A program made the translations under genes and the position numbers. This document shows, one piece after another, positions 25,329 through 33,726 of a DNA stretch of 64,000 nt. Numbering within the stretch: position 1 is the stretch's first letter; each line of letters begins with the position of its first letter. The DNA lies in NCBI RefSeq assembly GCF_042679605.1, contig NZ_JBHTMU010000018.1, positions 1 through 64,000 of the forward strand, written 5' to 3'. The DNA comes from Litorisediminicola beolgyonensis (lineage in GTDB: Bacteria > Pseudomonadota > Alphaproteobacteria > Rhodobacterales > Rhodobacteraceae). The notes beneath the pieces were generated by a model. That model was not told the DNA's origin. It saw only the letters and a program-made list of their open reading frames with translations, and ran no database searches.

Positions 25329-26749
25329 TGGACCATTCGCTGTTCTATATCGGCGGCTCCTGGGTGCCGCCACTTGCCGCAAATCCTTTTGCCGTCGAGA
25401 ACCCGGCGACCGAGGAAACGGTGACCCATATTTCGCTCGGCAGCGCGGCGGATGTCGATCGTGCGGTGGCCGCAGCGCGCGCCGCCTTTCCCGGCTGGGC
25501 GGCCACGCCCCTGTCGGAGCGCCGCGCAACGGTCGAGCGGTTCTTGCAGATCTACAAGAACGGCTACGAGGAGATGGCCCGTGCGATCTCGACCGAGATG
25601 GGCGCACCGATCACCATGGCCCGAGAGCAGCAGGCCGACACCGGCATCGGCCACACCCAGGGGTTTCTCGACGCGCTCGGTGCGCTGGACTGGGAATGGC
25701 ACCTGCCGAATGGCGATACTCTCATGCGAGACCCCATCGGCGTCGTCGGACTGATCACGCCCTGGAACTGGCCGGTGAACCAGATCGCGCTCAAGGTCAT
25801 CCCGGCGCTGCTCACCGGATGCCCCTGCGTGCTGAAACCGTCCGAGATCGCGCCGCTTTCGGCGATGATCTTCGCGCGGATGCTCGATGCCGCAGGGCTG
25901 CTGGCCGGCGTCTTCAATCTGGTGAACGGCACCGGTCCAGAGGTCGGCGCCGCCCTGTCCCGGCACCCGGATATCGCGATGATGTCCTTCACCGGCTCGA
26001 CCCGCGCGGGGGCGGCAGTGTCCCGAGATGCCGCAGACACCGTCAAGCGCGTGACGCTGGAACTGGGCGGCAAGAATCCCAACATCGTCTTCGCCGATTG
26101 CAACTTGGCCGAGCGCGTGGCGGGAGCGGTGGCCGAGTGCATGAACAACAGCGGCCAAAGCTGCGATGCGCCGACCCGGCTCATCGTCGAGCGGTCGGTC
26201 TATGACCAAGTGGTCGATCTGGTTCGCGCGGCGGCAGAGGCGACAGAGGTCGGCGACCCGGGGCAGGAGGGGCCGCATATCGGCCCGCTGGTGTCGGGTC
26301 TGCAATGGGACCGTGTCCAGGCGCTGATCCAGGCAGGCATCGAGGATACCGGTCGTCTGATCTCGGGCGGCCTTGGCAAGCCCGAGGGCTTCGACACCGG
26401 GCACTATGCCCGCCCGACCGTCTTTGCGGATTTGACGCCCGACATGCGCCTCTGGCACCAGGAGGTGTTCGGCCCGGTGCTGACCATCACCCCGTTCGAA
26501 GACGAGGCCGAGGCGATCCGGCTGGCCAATGACACGACCTATGGACTAGCGGCCTATGTGCAGACCGGCGACAGCGCGCGTGCGCGCAGGGTGGCCCGGC
26601 AGCTGCGCGCGGGCATGGTGCATGTCAACGGGGCCCCGCACAATTACGGCAGCCCCTTTGGTGGCTATGGCCAGTCGGGCAACGGGCGCGAAGGCGGGTT
26701 GCTGGGGCTTGAGGATTTCACCGAGGTCAAGGCGGTGCACGGCCTGTGA
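25328..26749 (+). CDS. NAD(P)-dependent aldehyde dehydrogenase
   Basis: The 473-residue ALDH-superfamily enzyme has the conserved TPWNWP motif (about 140), FTGSTRAG, general base Glu in LELGGKNP and the catalytic Cys in NNSGQSCDAPTR (about residue 280). The C-terminal part (PTVFADLTPDM, EVFGPVLTI) is complete. Its place behind a polyamine-type importer suggests oxidation of an amino- or guanidino-aldehyde. The substrate is inferred. Confidence 0.93.
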   Translation: MDHSLFYIGGSWVPPLAANPFAVENPATEETVTHISLGSAADVDRAVAAARAAFPGWAATPLSERRATVERFLQIYKNGYEEMARAISTEMGAPITMAREQQADTGIGHTQGFLDALGALDWEWHLPNGDTLMRDPIGVVGLITPWNWPVNQIALKVIPALLTGCPCVLKPSEIAPLSAMIFARMLDAAGLLAGVFNLVNGTGPEVGAALSRHPDIAMMSFTGSTRAGAAVSRDAADTVKRVTLELGGKNPNIVFADCNLAERVAGAVAECMNNSGQSCDAPTRLIVERSVYDQVVDLVRAAAEATEVGDPGQEGPHIGPLVSGLQWDRVQALIQAGIEDTGRLISGGLGKPEGFDTGHYARPTVFADLTPDMRLWHQEVFGPVLTITPFEDEAEAIRLANDTTYGLAAYVQTGDSARARRVARQLRAGMVHVNGAPHNYGSPFGGYGQSGNGREGGLLGLEDFTEVKAVHGL

Positions 26750-26759
26750 CCGCCGCGGC

Positions 26760-26777
26760 CCGTGCTTTCCAGCACGG
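26760..26777 (+). promoter_or_regulatory. hairpin between aldehyde and alcohol dehydrogenase genes
   Basis: CCGTGCT (26760-26766) and AGCACGG (26771-26777) form a perfect 7-bp stem with a TTCC loop, 10 bases after the aldehyde dehydrogenase stop. No T-run follows. It could partly terminate transcription before the alcohol dehydrogenase gene or shield the upstream mRNA. Confidence 0.45.
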
Positions 26778-26844
26778 ACTTGGACCATGTCCGCGCCTCC
26801 AAGGGGCTGAGGGCGTCGTTCGCTCGACATGAGGAGTAATGCGG

Positions 26845-26871
26845 ATGAATCCGGAAACCCCCACACGATGA
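26845..26871 (+). CDS. possible 8-residue leader peptide coupled to alcohol dehydrogenase
   Basis: ATG at 26845, preceded by GAGGAG (26831-26836) eight bases upstream, encodes MNPETPTR. Its TGA overlaps the ATG of the alcohol dehydrogenase gene (26868) as ATGA. The dehydrogenase ATG itself has no good Shine-Dalgarno sequence, so reinitiation after this short frame could supply its translation. The alternative is a dehydrogenase start at 26829, which would absorb this frame. Confidence 0.35.
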   Translation: MNPETPTR

Positions 26872-27923
26872 CTGGTCTTCCCGCCAAGATGAAAGCGGCT
26901 TTCTGCGACCGCCCCGGCGCGGCGCTGGACATCCGCGAGGTGCCTGTGCCCAGCCCGTCCGCGGGGCAATACCTTGTGCGGGTCGAGGCCTGCGGAATCT
27001 GCCATTCCGACCTGCATCTGCAACTGGGCGAAGAGCCCCTGCCCGATGATGTGTTCCCGCTCTGCCTCGGGCACGAAGGCGTGGGGCGCATCGTTGCGGG
27101 GGGCGGGCCTCTTCCGATAGGCACGCGGGTTGCGCTGCCATGGCTTTATTCCGCCGACCCGGCCAGCGATCCGACGCTGCGCGGCAAGGAGAACTATTGC
27201 CCACATCAGAAGGCCCGTGGCATAGATGCGCCCGGAGCCTTTGCGGAATATGCGTTGCTCGAAACGGAATTTGCGGTCGAGATCCCCGATGCCATTGCAA
27301 CCGACGCTGCCGGGCCGCTTCTTTGCGCGGGACTGACCGCGTGGTCGGCCCTGGGCCGCTGCGACATCCAGCCTGGCCAGCGCCTGCTGATCGTCGGTGC
27401 GGGCGGGCTGGGCCAATATGCGATTTCGATCGGGCTGGCCCGGGGGCTGGCGGTGGCCGTGGTCGATCCGGACCCCCGCAAGCGGCGCGAGGCGTTGCGC
27501 CAGGGCGCGGGCATCGCCATCGGCCCCGACGACCCGGCAGCGATCCGGGCGTGGGGCGGCGCGGATGTGGTTGTCAACTTCGCTCCGACCGCGACGGTCT
27601 GGGAGCTGATCACCGGCGTCGTCAACCCGCTGAGCCAGATCGTCCTTGTCGCGCTTGTTCAAGAGCCCGTGCCGCTTTCGGCAATGTGGCTCATCAACGG
27701 AGGTCACCGGGTGATGGGCTCTTCCGTCGGCACCCGGGCGGACCTGCGGGACTATCTGCACTTCGCCGCCGAACATCCTCCCTCAGTGGCCATCGACGTC
27801 CTTCCCTTCGCGCAGGTCAACCAGGGGCTGGAGCGGCTCGCCGCCGGTGACGTCACCGGGCGACTTGTCTTGCGGTTCGAGGTTTCGGTAGAGCCGTCCT
27901 CTGGCGGCCTGAGCGAGGAGTAG
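26868..27923 (+). CDS. zinc-type alcohol dehydrogenase (MDR) with degenerate structural zinc site
   Basis: The 351-residue medium-chain dehydrogenase keeps the catalytic zinc residues (ACGICHSDLH, LGHEGVG) and the Rossmann glycines VGAGGLGQ. The structural zinc lobe is altered. Where AdhP-type enzymes read SACGHCDYCLSGQETLC, this one reads SADPASDPTLRGKENYC, so three of four cysteines are lost while the flanks (PWLYSA, HQK) are kept. It could interconvert the aldehyde handled by its neighbour and an alcohol. Start 26868 is chosen at the ATGA overlap; 26829 is an in-frame alternative. Confidence 0.85.
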   Translation: MTGLPAKMKAAFCDRPGAALDIREVPVPSPSAGQYLVRVEACGICHSDLHLQLGEEPLPDDVFPLCLGHEGVGRIVAGGGPLPIGTRVALPWLYSADPASDPTLRGKENYCPHQKARGIDAPGAFAEYALLETEFAVEIPDAIATDAAGPLLCAGLTAWSALGRCDIQPGQRLLIVGAGGLGQYAISIGLARGLAVAVVDPDPRKRREALRQGAGIAIGPDDPAAIRAWGGADVVVNFAPTATVWELITGVVNPLSQIVLVALVQEPVPLSAMWLINGGHRVMGSSVGTRADLRDYLHFAAEHPPSVAIDVLPFAQVNQGLERLAAGDVTGRLVLRFEVSVEPSSGGLSEE

Positions 27924-28118
27924 GCGCAATCCGTGGTTACGATGCGCAAAAAAAGTCGGCTGCGTGCACGCGCTGATCAGCTCGCATTTCTTGGGTCCGA
28001 CCTGCCGAAAGCGATGCGGTGAGCGCCTGTCGAAATAATCGGCATCACTTGGCCAAGCTCGCGGGGTCCGTAAACGCGCCCGATTACAATGCCGGTCCCA
28101 TCCGGCAGTGAACTTGTT

Positions 28119-28151
28119 CGGTTCGTCCCACAGCCTGGCCGGTTCGTTCCA
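28119..28151. repeat. two 12-bp direct repeats 21 bp apart upstream of lysR gene
   Basis: CGGTTCGTCCCA (28119-28130) and CGGTTCGTTCCA (28140-28151) differ at one base and are spaced 21 bp, two helical turns, which suits dimer binding. A short inverted repeat GCCGG/CCGGC (28091-28106) lies just before. They fall in the 275-bp gap (27924-28198) between the alcohol dehydrogenase and LysR genes, which otherwise shows no gene. Confidence 0.45.
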
Positions 28152-28198
28152 TTCTTCTCGGATTGACCAGAGTTTATGTTGGGATTTATCAAACTATC

Positions 28199-29095
28199 AT
28201 GCGATTGGCCGGATCTGATCTTCGACTCCTGAGCGTCTTTGACGCGGTCGTGCGCCATGGTGGCTTTGCGGCGGCGCAGACAGAGTTGAACATCGGCCCG
28301 TCCACGATCAGCAATCACATATCCGCCCTCGAAGAACGCCTCGGCTGCACCCTGTGTCAGCGGGGGCGCGGTGGCTTCCGGGTGACCGAAAAGGGCCAGA
28401 TCGTACATGCCGAAGCGCAAAAGCTTCTGGCAAGCATCGACGGCTTTTCGGAATCTGTCAGCACGCTGCGCGGCAAACTCGTGGGCACGCTTCGCGTGGG
28501 TATCGTGGATGCCATCGCAACGGATGGAAGCTCGCGCCTCTCCGAGACGTTTGGACATTACTTCGGCACACCAAACGGCATCCATCTGGAAGTGAGGCAG
28601 TTGTCACCGCAAGACCTGCTTCAGAGAATCTACGACGGCCTGATCGACGTCGGTGTCGGAAGTTTTCCAAACAAGCTTGCGGGCCTGACCTACGAGGAAC
28701 TCTATCACGAGACGCACTCCCTCTACTTCGCGATGTCACATCCTCTGGCCAGACGAGACATCGAAAGCGTCAGTGTCGAGGATCTGGCCGGGTTCGACGT
28801 GGTCGGGCGCGGCTATTGGCGCGACCGGATGCATGGGCAGCTGGGTCTGCGCAACGTCAAGGCGATCGTCTATGAGATCGAACCGCAGCTGATCCTGATC
28901 CGGAGCGGGAAGTTCATAGGGTTTCTGCCCGATCACTTTGCGGATCACTGGGTGAAACAAGGCGTTTTGGGCAGGCTGCCGCTGTCAGAAGCAGGGTATG
29001 GCTGCTCCTTCGAGCTTGTTTACAAGAAGGCACCCCGCCAGGGCCGCGCCGTGCGCAAGTTCATCGACACCGTTCTCGAAATGCACCGGTCATAG
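28199..29095 (+). CDS. LysR-family transcriptional regulator
   Basis: The 298-residue product has an N-terminal winged HTH (LRLLSVFDAVVRHGGFAAAQTELNIGPSTISNHISALEERLG) and a C-terminal substrate-binding domain starting near residue 90 (GTLRVGIVD). The ATG at 28199 opens just before the HTH; an in-frame TTG at 28163 would add 12 unlikely residues. It sits between the two transporter operons and converges by 6 bases with the amidase gene at 29090. It plausibly senses a metabolite of the block. Confidence 0.92.
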   Translation: MRLAGSDLRLLSVFDAVVRHGGFAAAQTELNIGPSTISNHISALEERLGCTLCQRGRGGFRVTEKGQIVHAEAQKLLASIDGFSESVSTLRGKLVGTLRVGIVDAIATDGSSRLSETFGHYFGTPNGIHLEVRQLSPQDLLQRIYDGLIDVGVGSFPNKLAGLTYEELYHETHSLYFAMSHPLARRDIESVSVEDLAGFDVVGRGYWRDRMHGQLGLRNVKAIVYEIEPQLILIRSGKFIGFLPDHFADHWVKQGVLGRLPLSEAGYGCSFELVYKKAPRQGRAVRKFIDTVLEMHRS

Positions 29096-29869
29096 GCCGA
29101 TTTCGTCAAGATAAACGAAGTCCGCACGCGCTAGGGCGATGCCTCCAGGGTACAGGTCGGCGAGCAGAAGGCACTCCTCCGCGCCTTCCGCCGCGACAAT
29201 CGTCTTTCCATCCGGCCCCGCAACGGTACTTTGCCCCAGATAGGTTTGACTGCCCTCGGTTCCCGTCCGATTGGCGTAGGCTACGAACACTTGGTTTTCC
29301 AGCGCGCGCGTGGCGATCAGGTGTTGCGCCACGGGTTCGAAGGGCTTCATGAGGGCGGTGGGCACAACAATCAGGTCGCACTGCTGGCGGGCGAGATGGC
29401 GCACGGTCTCGGGAAACTCGACATCGAAACAGATCAGGAGGCCGATCCGCCATTTCCGGAAGGTAAAGGTCAAAGGCGCGGTGCCACGCTGGAAGATGCC
29501 CTTTTCCCAGTCCCCGTAAAGCATCTGCTTGCGGTAGGTGCCGATCAGCCCTTTTTGCGGATCGAAAACGAAAGCCGCGTTCGAAAGCCGCCCATTGCAT
29601 TTGGCATAGCTGCCAACGACGAGGGCAAGGCCGGTCTCGCGCGATATCCGAGCGAGCCGCGCGGTCACGTTTTCGGTGACATCCTCGACGATGTCATGAG
29701 GGGATTTGGTGACGTAGCCGGTCAGAAAGCATTCGGGGAATACCAAGAGGCCCGCGCCCTCCTGTGAGGCCTGACCGGCCCGGATGGCGATCTCGTCGAG
29801 ATTGTCCCGAACGGCACCGCTGGTGCCGCCGCCTTGCCAGAGCGCAATCCTCAGCCCGTCGACGGTCAT
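29090..29869 (-). CDS. nitrilase-superfamily C-N hydrolase (amidase type)
   Basis: The 259-residue protein has the superfamily triad: Glu46 (FPECFLTGY), Lys114 (YRKQMLYG) and Cys147 (ICFDVEFPE). The cysteine context ICFD is that of amidase or carbamoylase branches rather than true nitrilases. N-carbamoylputrescine amidase-like or omega-amidase activity would fit the polyamine-type transporter with which it is coupled (ATGA overlap at 29866). It is the last gene of the leftward transporter operon. Confidence 0.87.
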   Translation of the reverse strand: MTVDGLRIALWQGGGTSGAVRDNLDEIAIRAGQASQEGAGLLVFPECFLTGYVTKSPHDIVEDVTENVTARLARISRETGLALVVGSYAKCNGRLSNAAFVFDPQKGLIGTYRKQMLYGDWEKGIFQRGTAPLTFTFRKWRIGLLICFDVEFPETVRHLARQQCDLIVVPTALMKPFEPVAQHLIATRALENQVFVAYANRTGTEGSQTYLGQSTVAGPDGKTIVAAEGAEECLLLADLYPGGIALARADFVYLDEIGL

Positions 29870-30663
29870 CGCGAAGCCCTTTCCGCGCCGAGCAGGCGGG
29901 GCAGGTCGCCGAACCGTGCGATCAGGCCGAAGACGATGGCCGCGAGGGCCACGAAGCTGACGGCAACGGCCGCCATGATCGGAGTGTAGCCGTAGCGCAG
30001 CGAGTTGAAGATCTTGATCGGCAGCGTTTCTACGGTGAAGCCGGAGACCATGTAGGAGATGATGTACTCGTTCAGGCTCAGCACGAATGCGAAGGCAAAG
30101 CCGGAGACGAGATAGGGCCGAACAAGCGGAAAGGTGACGGTTCGGAACGTCGTGCGCGCATCCGCTCCCATGGATCGCGCCGCCTCGAGCAGCTCTTCGT
30201 TTACGGATTGAAGCCCCAGCGAAATCGTCACCAGCGGCAGCGTGACCAAGAAGATCGCGTGCGAAATGATCGTCGCCTCGATCCGCCCGTAAAAGCCCGT
30301 GGAAATCCAGAAGATCATGAAGCCGAGCGCGGAAATCACCGGCGGCAGGATGAAGGGCGCGACGCCAAGCGAATAGAGGGCACGCGCCATCCAGCCTTTG
30401 CGCTTCCAGACGTGGAGGGCCAGCGGCAGCGCGAGGGAAACCGCCAGAAGGGCCGCGCAGGTCGCGATGATGAGCGAGTTCTGCAAGGCGCCCAGCCAGT
30501 CGCTTTCGCGAAAGAGCGCGCCGTACCATCTGAGCGACAGCCCCTCGGGCGGGAACAGCAGCCGTTTCGGCTGGTTCAGCGACACGCCCAACACGACGAT
30601 GATCGGGGCCGCGAGGAAAGAGAAGACTAGGGCCACGAAGATCGATTTCAGCACGCGGGTCAT
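29866..30663 (-). CDS. ABC transporter permease (PotC/PotI-like)
   Basis: The 265-residue product has about six TM helices and the EAA loop LEAARSMGADARTTFRTVTFPLVRPYL, followed by FVLSLNEYIISYMVSG. Second permease of the leftward importer, overlapping both neighbours by 4 bases. Confidence 0.92.
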   Translation of the reverse strand: MTRVLKSIFVALVFSFLAAPIIVVLGVSLNQPKRLLFPPEGLSLRWYGALFRESDWLGALQNSLIIATCAALLAVSLALPLALHVWKRKGWMARALYSLGVAPFILPPVISALGFMIFWISTGFYGRIEATIISHAIFLVTLPLVTISLGLQSVNEELLEAARSMGADARTTFRTVTFPLVRPYLVSGFAFAFVLSLNEYIISYMVSGFTVETLPIKIFNSLRYGYTPIMAAVAVSFVALAAIVFGLIARFGDLPRLLGAERASR

Positions 30664-31499
30664 CGTTTCGTCTCCGTCTGTCCGAGCAGCATCGAAAGGC
30701 CGACCAGCGCAAGCGAGACGAGCAGCAGGAAGATCGACATGGCCGATGCGAATGGCAGGTTGGACTGGAACACCGCCTGATCGGTGATGTGCACCGAAAG
30801 GGTCCAGTCCTGCGGGCGACCAAGGGTTTGCGGCAGGATGTAGGCGCCCAGGGTGAAGACGAAGACGAGGATGAGCGCGCCGGTGATCGTGTTGCGCATC
30901 ATCGGAACGACCGTGGTGAAGAAGGTACGGACCGGTGACGCCCCGCACATCCGGGCGGCCTCCGGGATTTCCGGATCCAGGCGCGACATGGCCGGATAGA
31001 TCACAAGGACAGAGTAGGGGAACCCAAGATAGACCAATGCGGTCAGCAAGGCCCCGGACGAGGGCGAAAAGCTGCGGGATTCAGAGATCAAACCGAGACC
31101 GGCGAGTATGTTGCCGATGCCCGCAGTCTGCGACAGGATCGTCGACCAGGAAAAGCCGATGATGACTTCGGAGAGCGACAGGACCGAAAGCAGGAACACC
31201 AGCGCCACCGCCTGCGCGCGCCCCGACATCTGCACGAGCAGGTAGGTGAACGGAAATGCGATGGCCACGGCGATCGCGGCGGCGCCGGCGCTGAAACTGA
31301 CCGAGACCGTCAAGACCTTGGCGAAAAACGGCGACAGGAACCGACCGAAATTGTCGAGCGTGAAAACCGGCTCGTAGAAACCGCCCGACGATTGCCTGAA
31401 GAAGCTGATCGCCAGCATGATCGCAAAGGGGACGAGGAAGAAGACGACCAGCGCGAGCGCCGGATAAAGCGCCCAGAGATTTCTGCCGCGCAATGTCAT
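30660..31499 (-). CDS. ABC transporter permease (PotB/PotH-like)
   Basis: The 279-residue product has about six TM helices and the EAA loop PEAARMCGASPVRTFFTTVVPMMRNTI. First permease of the leftward importer. Its ATG overlaps the stop of the ATPase gene, and its own stop overlaps the second permease. Confidence 0.92.
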   Translation of the reverse strand: MTLRGRNLWALYPALALVVFFLVPFAIMLAISFFRQSSGGFYEPVFTLDNFGRFLSPFFAKVLTVSVSFSAGAAAIAVAIAFPFTYLLVQMSGRAQAVALVFLLSVLSLSEVIIGFSWSTILSQTAGIGNILAGLGLISESRSFSPSSGALLTALVYLGFPYSVLVIYPAMSRLDPEIPEAARMCGASPVRTFFTTVVPMMRNTITGALILVFVFTLGAYILPQTLGRPQDWTLSVHITDQAVFQSNLPFASAMSIFLLLVSLALVGLSMLLGQTETKR

Positions 31500-32545
31500 G
31501 CTGCCAGCACCTTCGAGCGTCCGGGATGAATTTCCAGCGTGACCTCGTCGCCGATGTCCACGTCGGGCCGACTTTTGGGGCTGCAGATCGACGTCACCTC
31601 GGCACCGCCCAAGTCGACTAGGATTTCCACGCTGGCCCCGAGATCCCGGATGAAGGTCACCCTGCCATGCGGACCCGCGCCGTCGGCACCCGCGAAAAGG
31701 GTGATATCCTCGGGCCGCACCGACAGCACGGCCGGGCCCGCCACGCCGTCAGGGATGATATCCTCCGGGGTCAGGTCCAGCTGAGCACCCGACAGGGAAA
31801 ATCTGCGCCCGTCCAGTATGCCTTTCAGCAGATTGGACACCCCGATGAACCCGGCGACGAATGCGTTGGCGGGGTTGCGGTAAATCTCCATCGGTGTCCC
31901 GATCTGTTGCAACTTCCCGTCCCGCATGACGATGACGACATCGGCCATCGACATCGCCTCGCGCTGGTCGTGGGTGACGACGATGGTCGTCACGCCCAGC
32001 TTGCGTTGCAGGTTGCGCAGCTCGATCTGCATGTGCTCGCGCAGGTTGGCATCGAGCGCAGAAAGAGGCTCGTCCAAGAGAAACACCTGCGGGTCGATGG
32101 CGAGGCCGCGCGCGATCGCGACCCGCTGCCGCTGACCTCCCGAAAGCTGGTGGATCCGGCGATCCTCGATCCCGGACAACTGGACAAGCTCCAGCAACTC
32201 CTTCGCTTTGGCCCGGCACTCGCCCTTGGATATGCCGCGGATCCTCAGGGGATAACTGATGTTGTCTGCAACGCTCAGATGCGGGAACAAGGCCAGGGAC
32301 TGAAATACCATCCCGAAATTGCGCTCGTGCGCCGGGACCTCGCCGTAAGACTGGCCGCCCACCATCAACTCGCCCTCGCTGAGGTCTTCCAACCCGGCGA
32401 TCATGCGCAGCAGCGTGGTTTTTCCGCAGCCCGATGGCCCGAGCAGGCAGACGAAACTGCCATCGGGGATGTCGACACTCACGCCGTCCACGGCGGTGAA
32501 CGTCCCGAACCTCTTGGTGACATTGCGAAGGCTTACCTGGGTCAT
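31496..32545 (-). CDS. ABC transporter ATP-binding protein (PotA-like)
   Basis: The 349-residue ATPase has Walker A GPSGCGKTT, MVFQSLALFPH, signature LSGGQRQR, Walker B VFLLDEP, switch THDQREAM and a C-terminal TOBE-like region (SVRPEDITLF). The start at 32545 (MTQVSLRNV) gives the normal length; an upstream in-frame extension is unlikely. The order here is binding protein, ATPase, permease, permease, unlike the rightward operon where the ATPase is last. The two importers are therefore not a recent tandem copy. Confidence 0.93.
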   Translation of the reverse strand: MTQVSLRNVTKRFGTFTAVDGVSVDIPDGSFVCLLGPSGCGKTTLLRMIAGLEDLSEGELMVGGQSYGEVPAHERNFGMVFQSLALFPHLSVADNISYPLRIRGISKGECRAKAKELLELVQLSGIEDRRIHQLSGGQRQRVAIARGLAIDPQVFLLDEPLSALDANLREHMQIELRNLQRKLGVTTIVVTHDQREAMSMADVVIVMRDGKLQQIGTPMEIYRNPANAFVAGFIGVSNLLKGILDGRRFSLSGAQLDLTPEDIIPDGVAGPAVLSVRPEDITLFAGADGAGPHGRVTFIRDLGASVEILVDLGGAEVTSICSPKSRPDVDIGDEVTLEIHPGRSKVLAA

Positions 32546-32615
32546 GTGCGTTCCTGCATCGGTCTGTGTCCGCACCGGCGCGTAAAGCCGGTGCGGAGGC
32601 CCGTTTCGGGGTGGG

Positions 32616-33701
32616 TCAGCCGGCGATCATCTCGGCCCATTTCTGGTTCAGCCAATCGCCACGCTCCTCGTAGATGTCGTAGCGGGGAAGGATCGGCGGG
32701 GTATCGCTGGAGACCGCAGCAAACTCTTCGTCGGTCAGGTCGGTCAGCTCCCGATTGACGGTCGGCGCGGTTCCCACGTTCCGCGCCAGCTTTGCCTGGA
32801 TTTCGGGCTGGCACATGTAGTCGATGAAGACCTGCGCCTCTTCGATCTTTGTCGAGGCCTTCGAAACGCACCAGGAGCCGGAATCGAGCACGCCGCCTTC
32901 GGACGGGAAGGTCGAGCGGACGGGCTTGCCATCGGCGGCGGCCAGACCGGCAACATCGTGATAGTACTGGCCCATCGGGATCTCACCGGTCTCCAGCGCC
33001 TGCTGGAATTGCCCTTCGTCCCGGTACCACAGGCGCACGTTGCGGCGCACCTCACCGAGCTTGTCCATCACCTGCAAGATGCCCTCCTCGGTGTCGAGGA
33101 TGTCGGTGCCTCCGAAATGGGTCTTCGCGCTGATCTCCAGAAGGAAGGACGTCGTGATCAGCGAGATGAGCCCGAGCCTGTCCTCGTTCGCCGGGTTCCA
33201 CAGCTCGTTCCAGGAGCTGGGCGCCTCGGGGTAGGCATCGGTGTTGGTCACGAGAGTGATATACCAGGCCACCGCGCCGACGCCGCTCACCGTGCCGTCC
33301 TCGTAGGTCGAAACGAAATGGTCCGGCAGGTTCGAGATATTCGGCATCGCCTTGGGGTCGAGCCCCGCCCAAAGTTTCGAGCTGGCCCCCTTGAGCCGCA
33401 CGACTTGCGCCATCATCGACACGTCGGCCGGTGCCTGGTTGGCCCGTGCTGCGGCTTGCAACTGCACCAGCCACGACTCGCCCGTGGGCTCGCCGATGGA
33501 CTCGACTGCGATGCCGGTCGCGGCGGTGAAATCCGGGTAGATATGGGTGTCGAAGGACTCCTGAAAATATCCCCCGTAGGTGCCGACTTTGAGGCTGCGG
33601 TCCTGCGCCCTGACGATGGACGGCGCGCCGAGAGCCGCCAGCGAACCCAGCACGGCCCCGCTTTTGAGGATGGTGCGGCGATTGAAGGTCTTGAACGTCA
33701 T
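32616..33701 (-). CDS. polyamine-type ABC transporter substrate-binding protein, Tat-like signal
   Basis: The 361-residue PotD-like extracellular solute-binding protein opens with FNRRTILKSGAVLGSLAALG, a twin-arginine type signal, and is cleaved around VRA-Q (about 32). The mature start is LKVGTYGGYFQES. GGAGAG lies about 7 bases before the ATG. It is the first gene of the leftward importer operon and lies 25 bases after the agmatinase-family gene. The use of Tat contrasts with the Sec-type signal of the other importer's binding protein. Confidence 0.9.
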   Translation of the reverse strand: MTFKTFNRRTILKSGAVLGSLAALGAPSIVRAQDRSLKVGTYGGYFQESFDTHIYPDFTAATGIAVESIGEPTGESWLVQLQAAARANQAPADVSMMAQVVRLKGASSKLWAGLDPKAMPNISNLPDHFVSTYEDGTVSGVGAVAWYITLVTNTDAYPEAPSSWNELWNPANEDRLGLISLITTSFLLEISAKTHFGGTDILDTEEGILQVMDKLGEVRRNVRLWYRDEGQFQQALETGEIPMGQYYHDVAGLAAADGKPVRSTFPSEGGVLDSGSWCVSKASTKIEEAQVFIDYMCQPEIQAKLARNVGTAPTVNRELTDLTDEEFAAVSSDTPPILPRYDIYEERGDWLNQKWAEMIAG

Positions 33702-33726
33702 TGTCTTTCTCTCCTGTTGGATGTGA

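Noticed and set aside
20875..33701. Tandem duplication of one transporter operon
   Set aside because: The two importers differ in gene order, signal type and sequence, so a recent duplication is unlikely.
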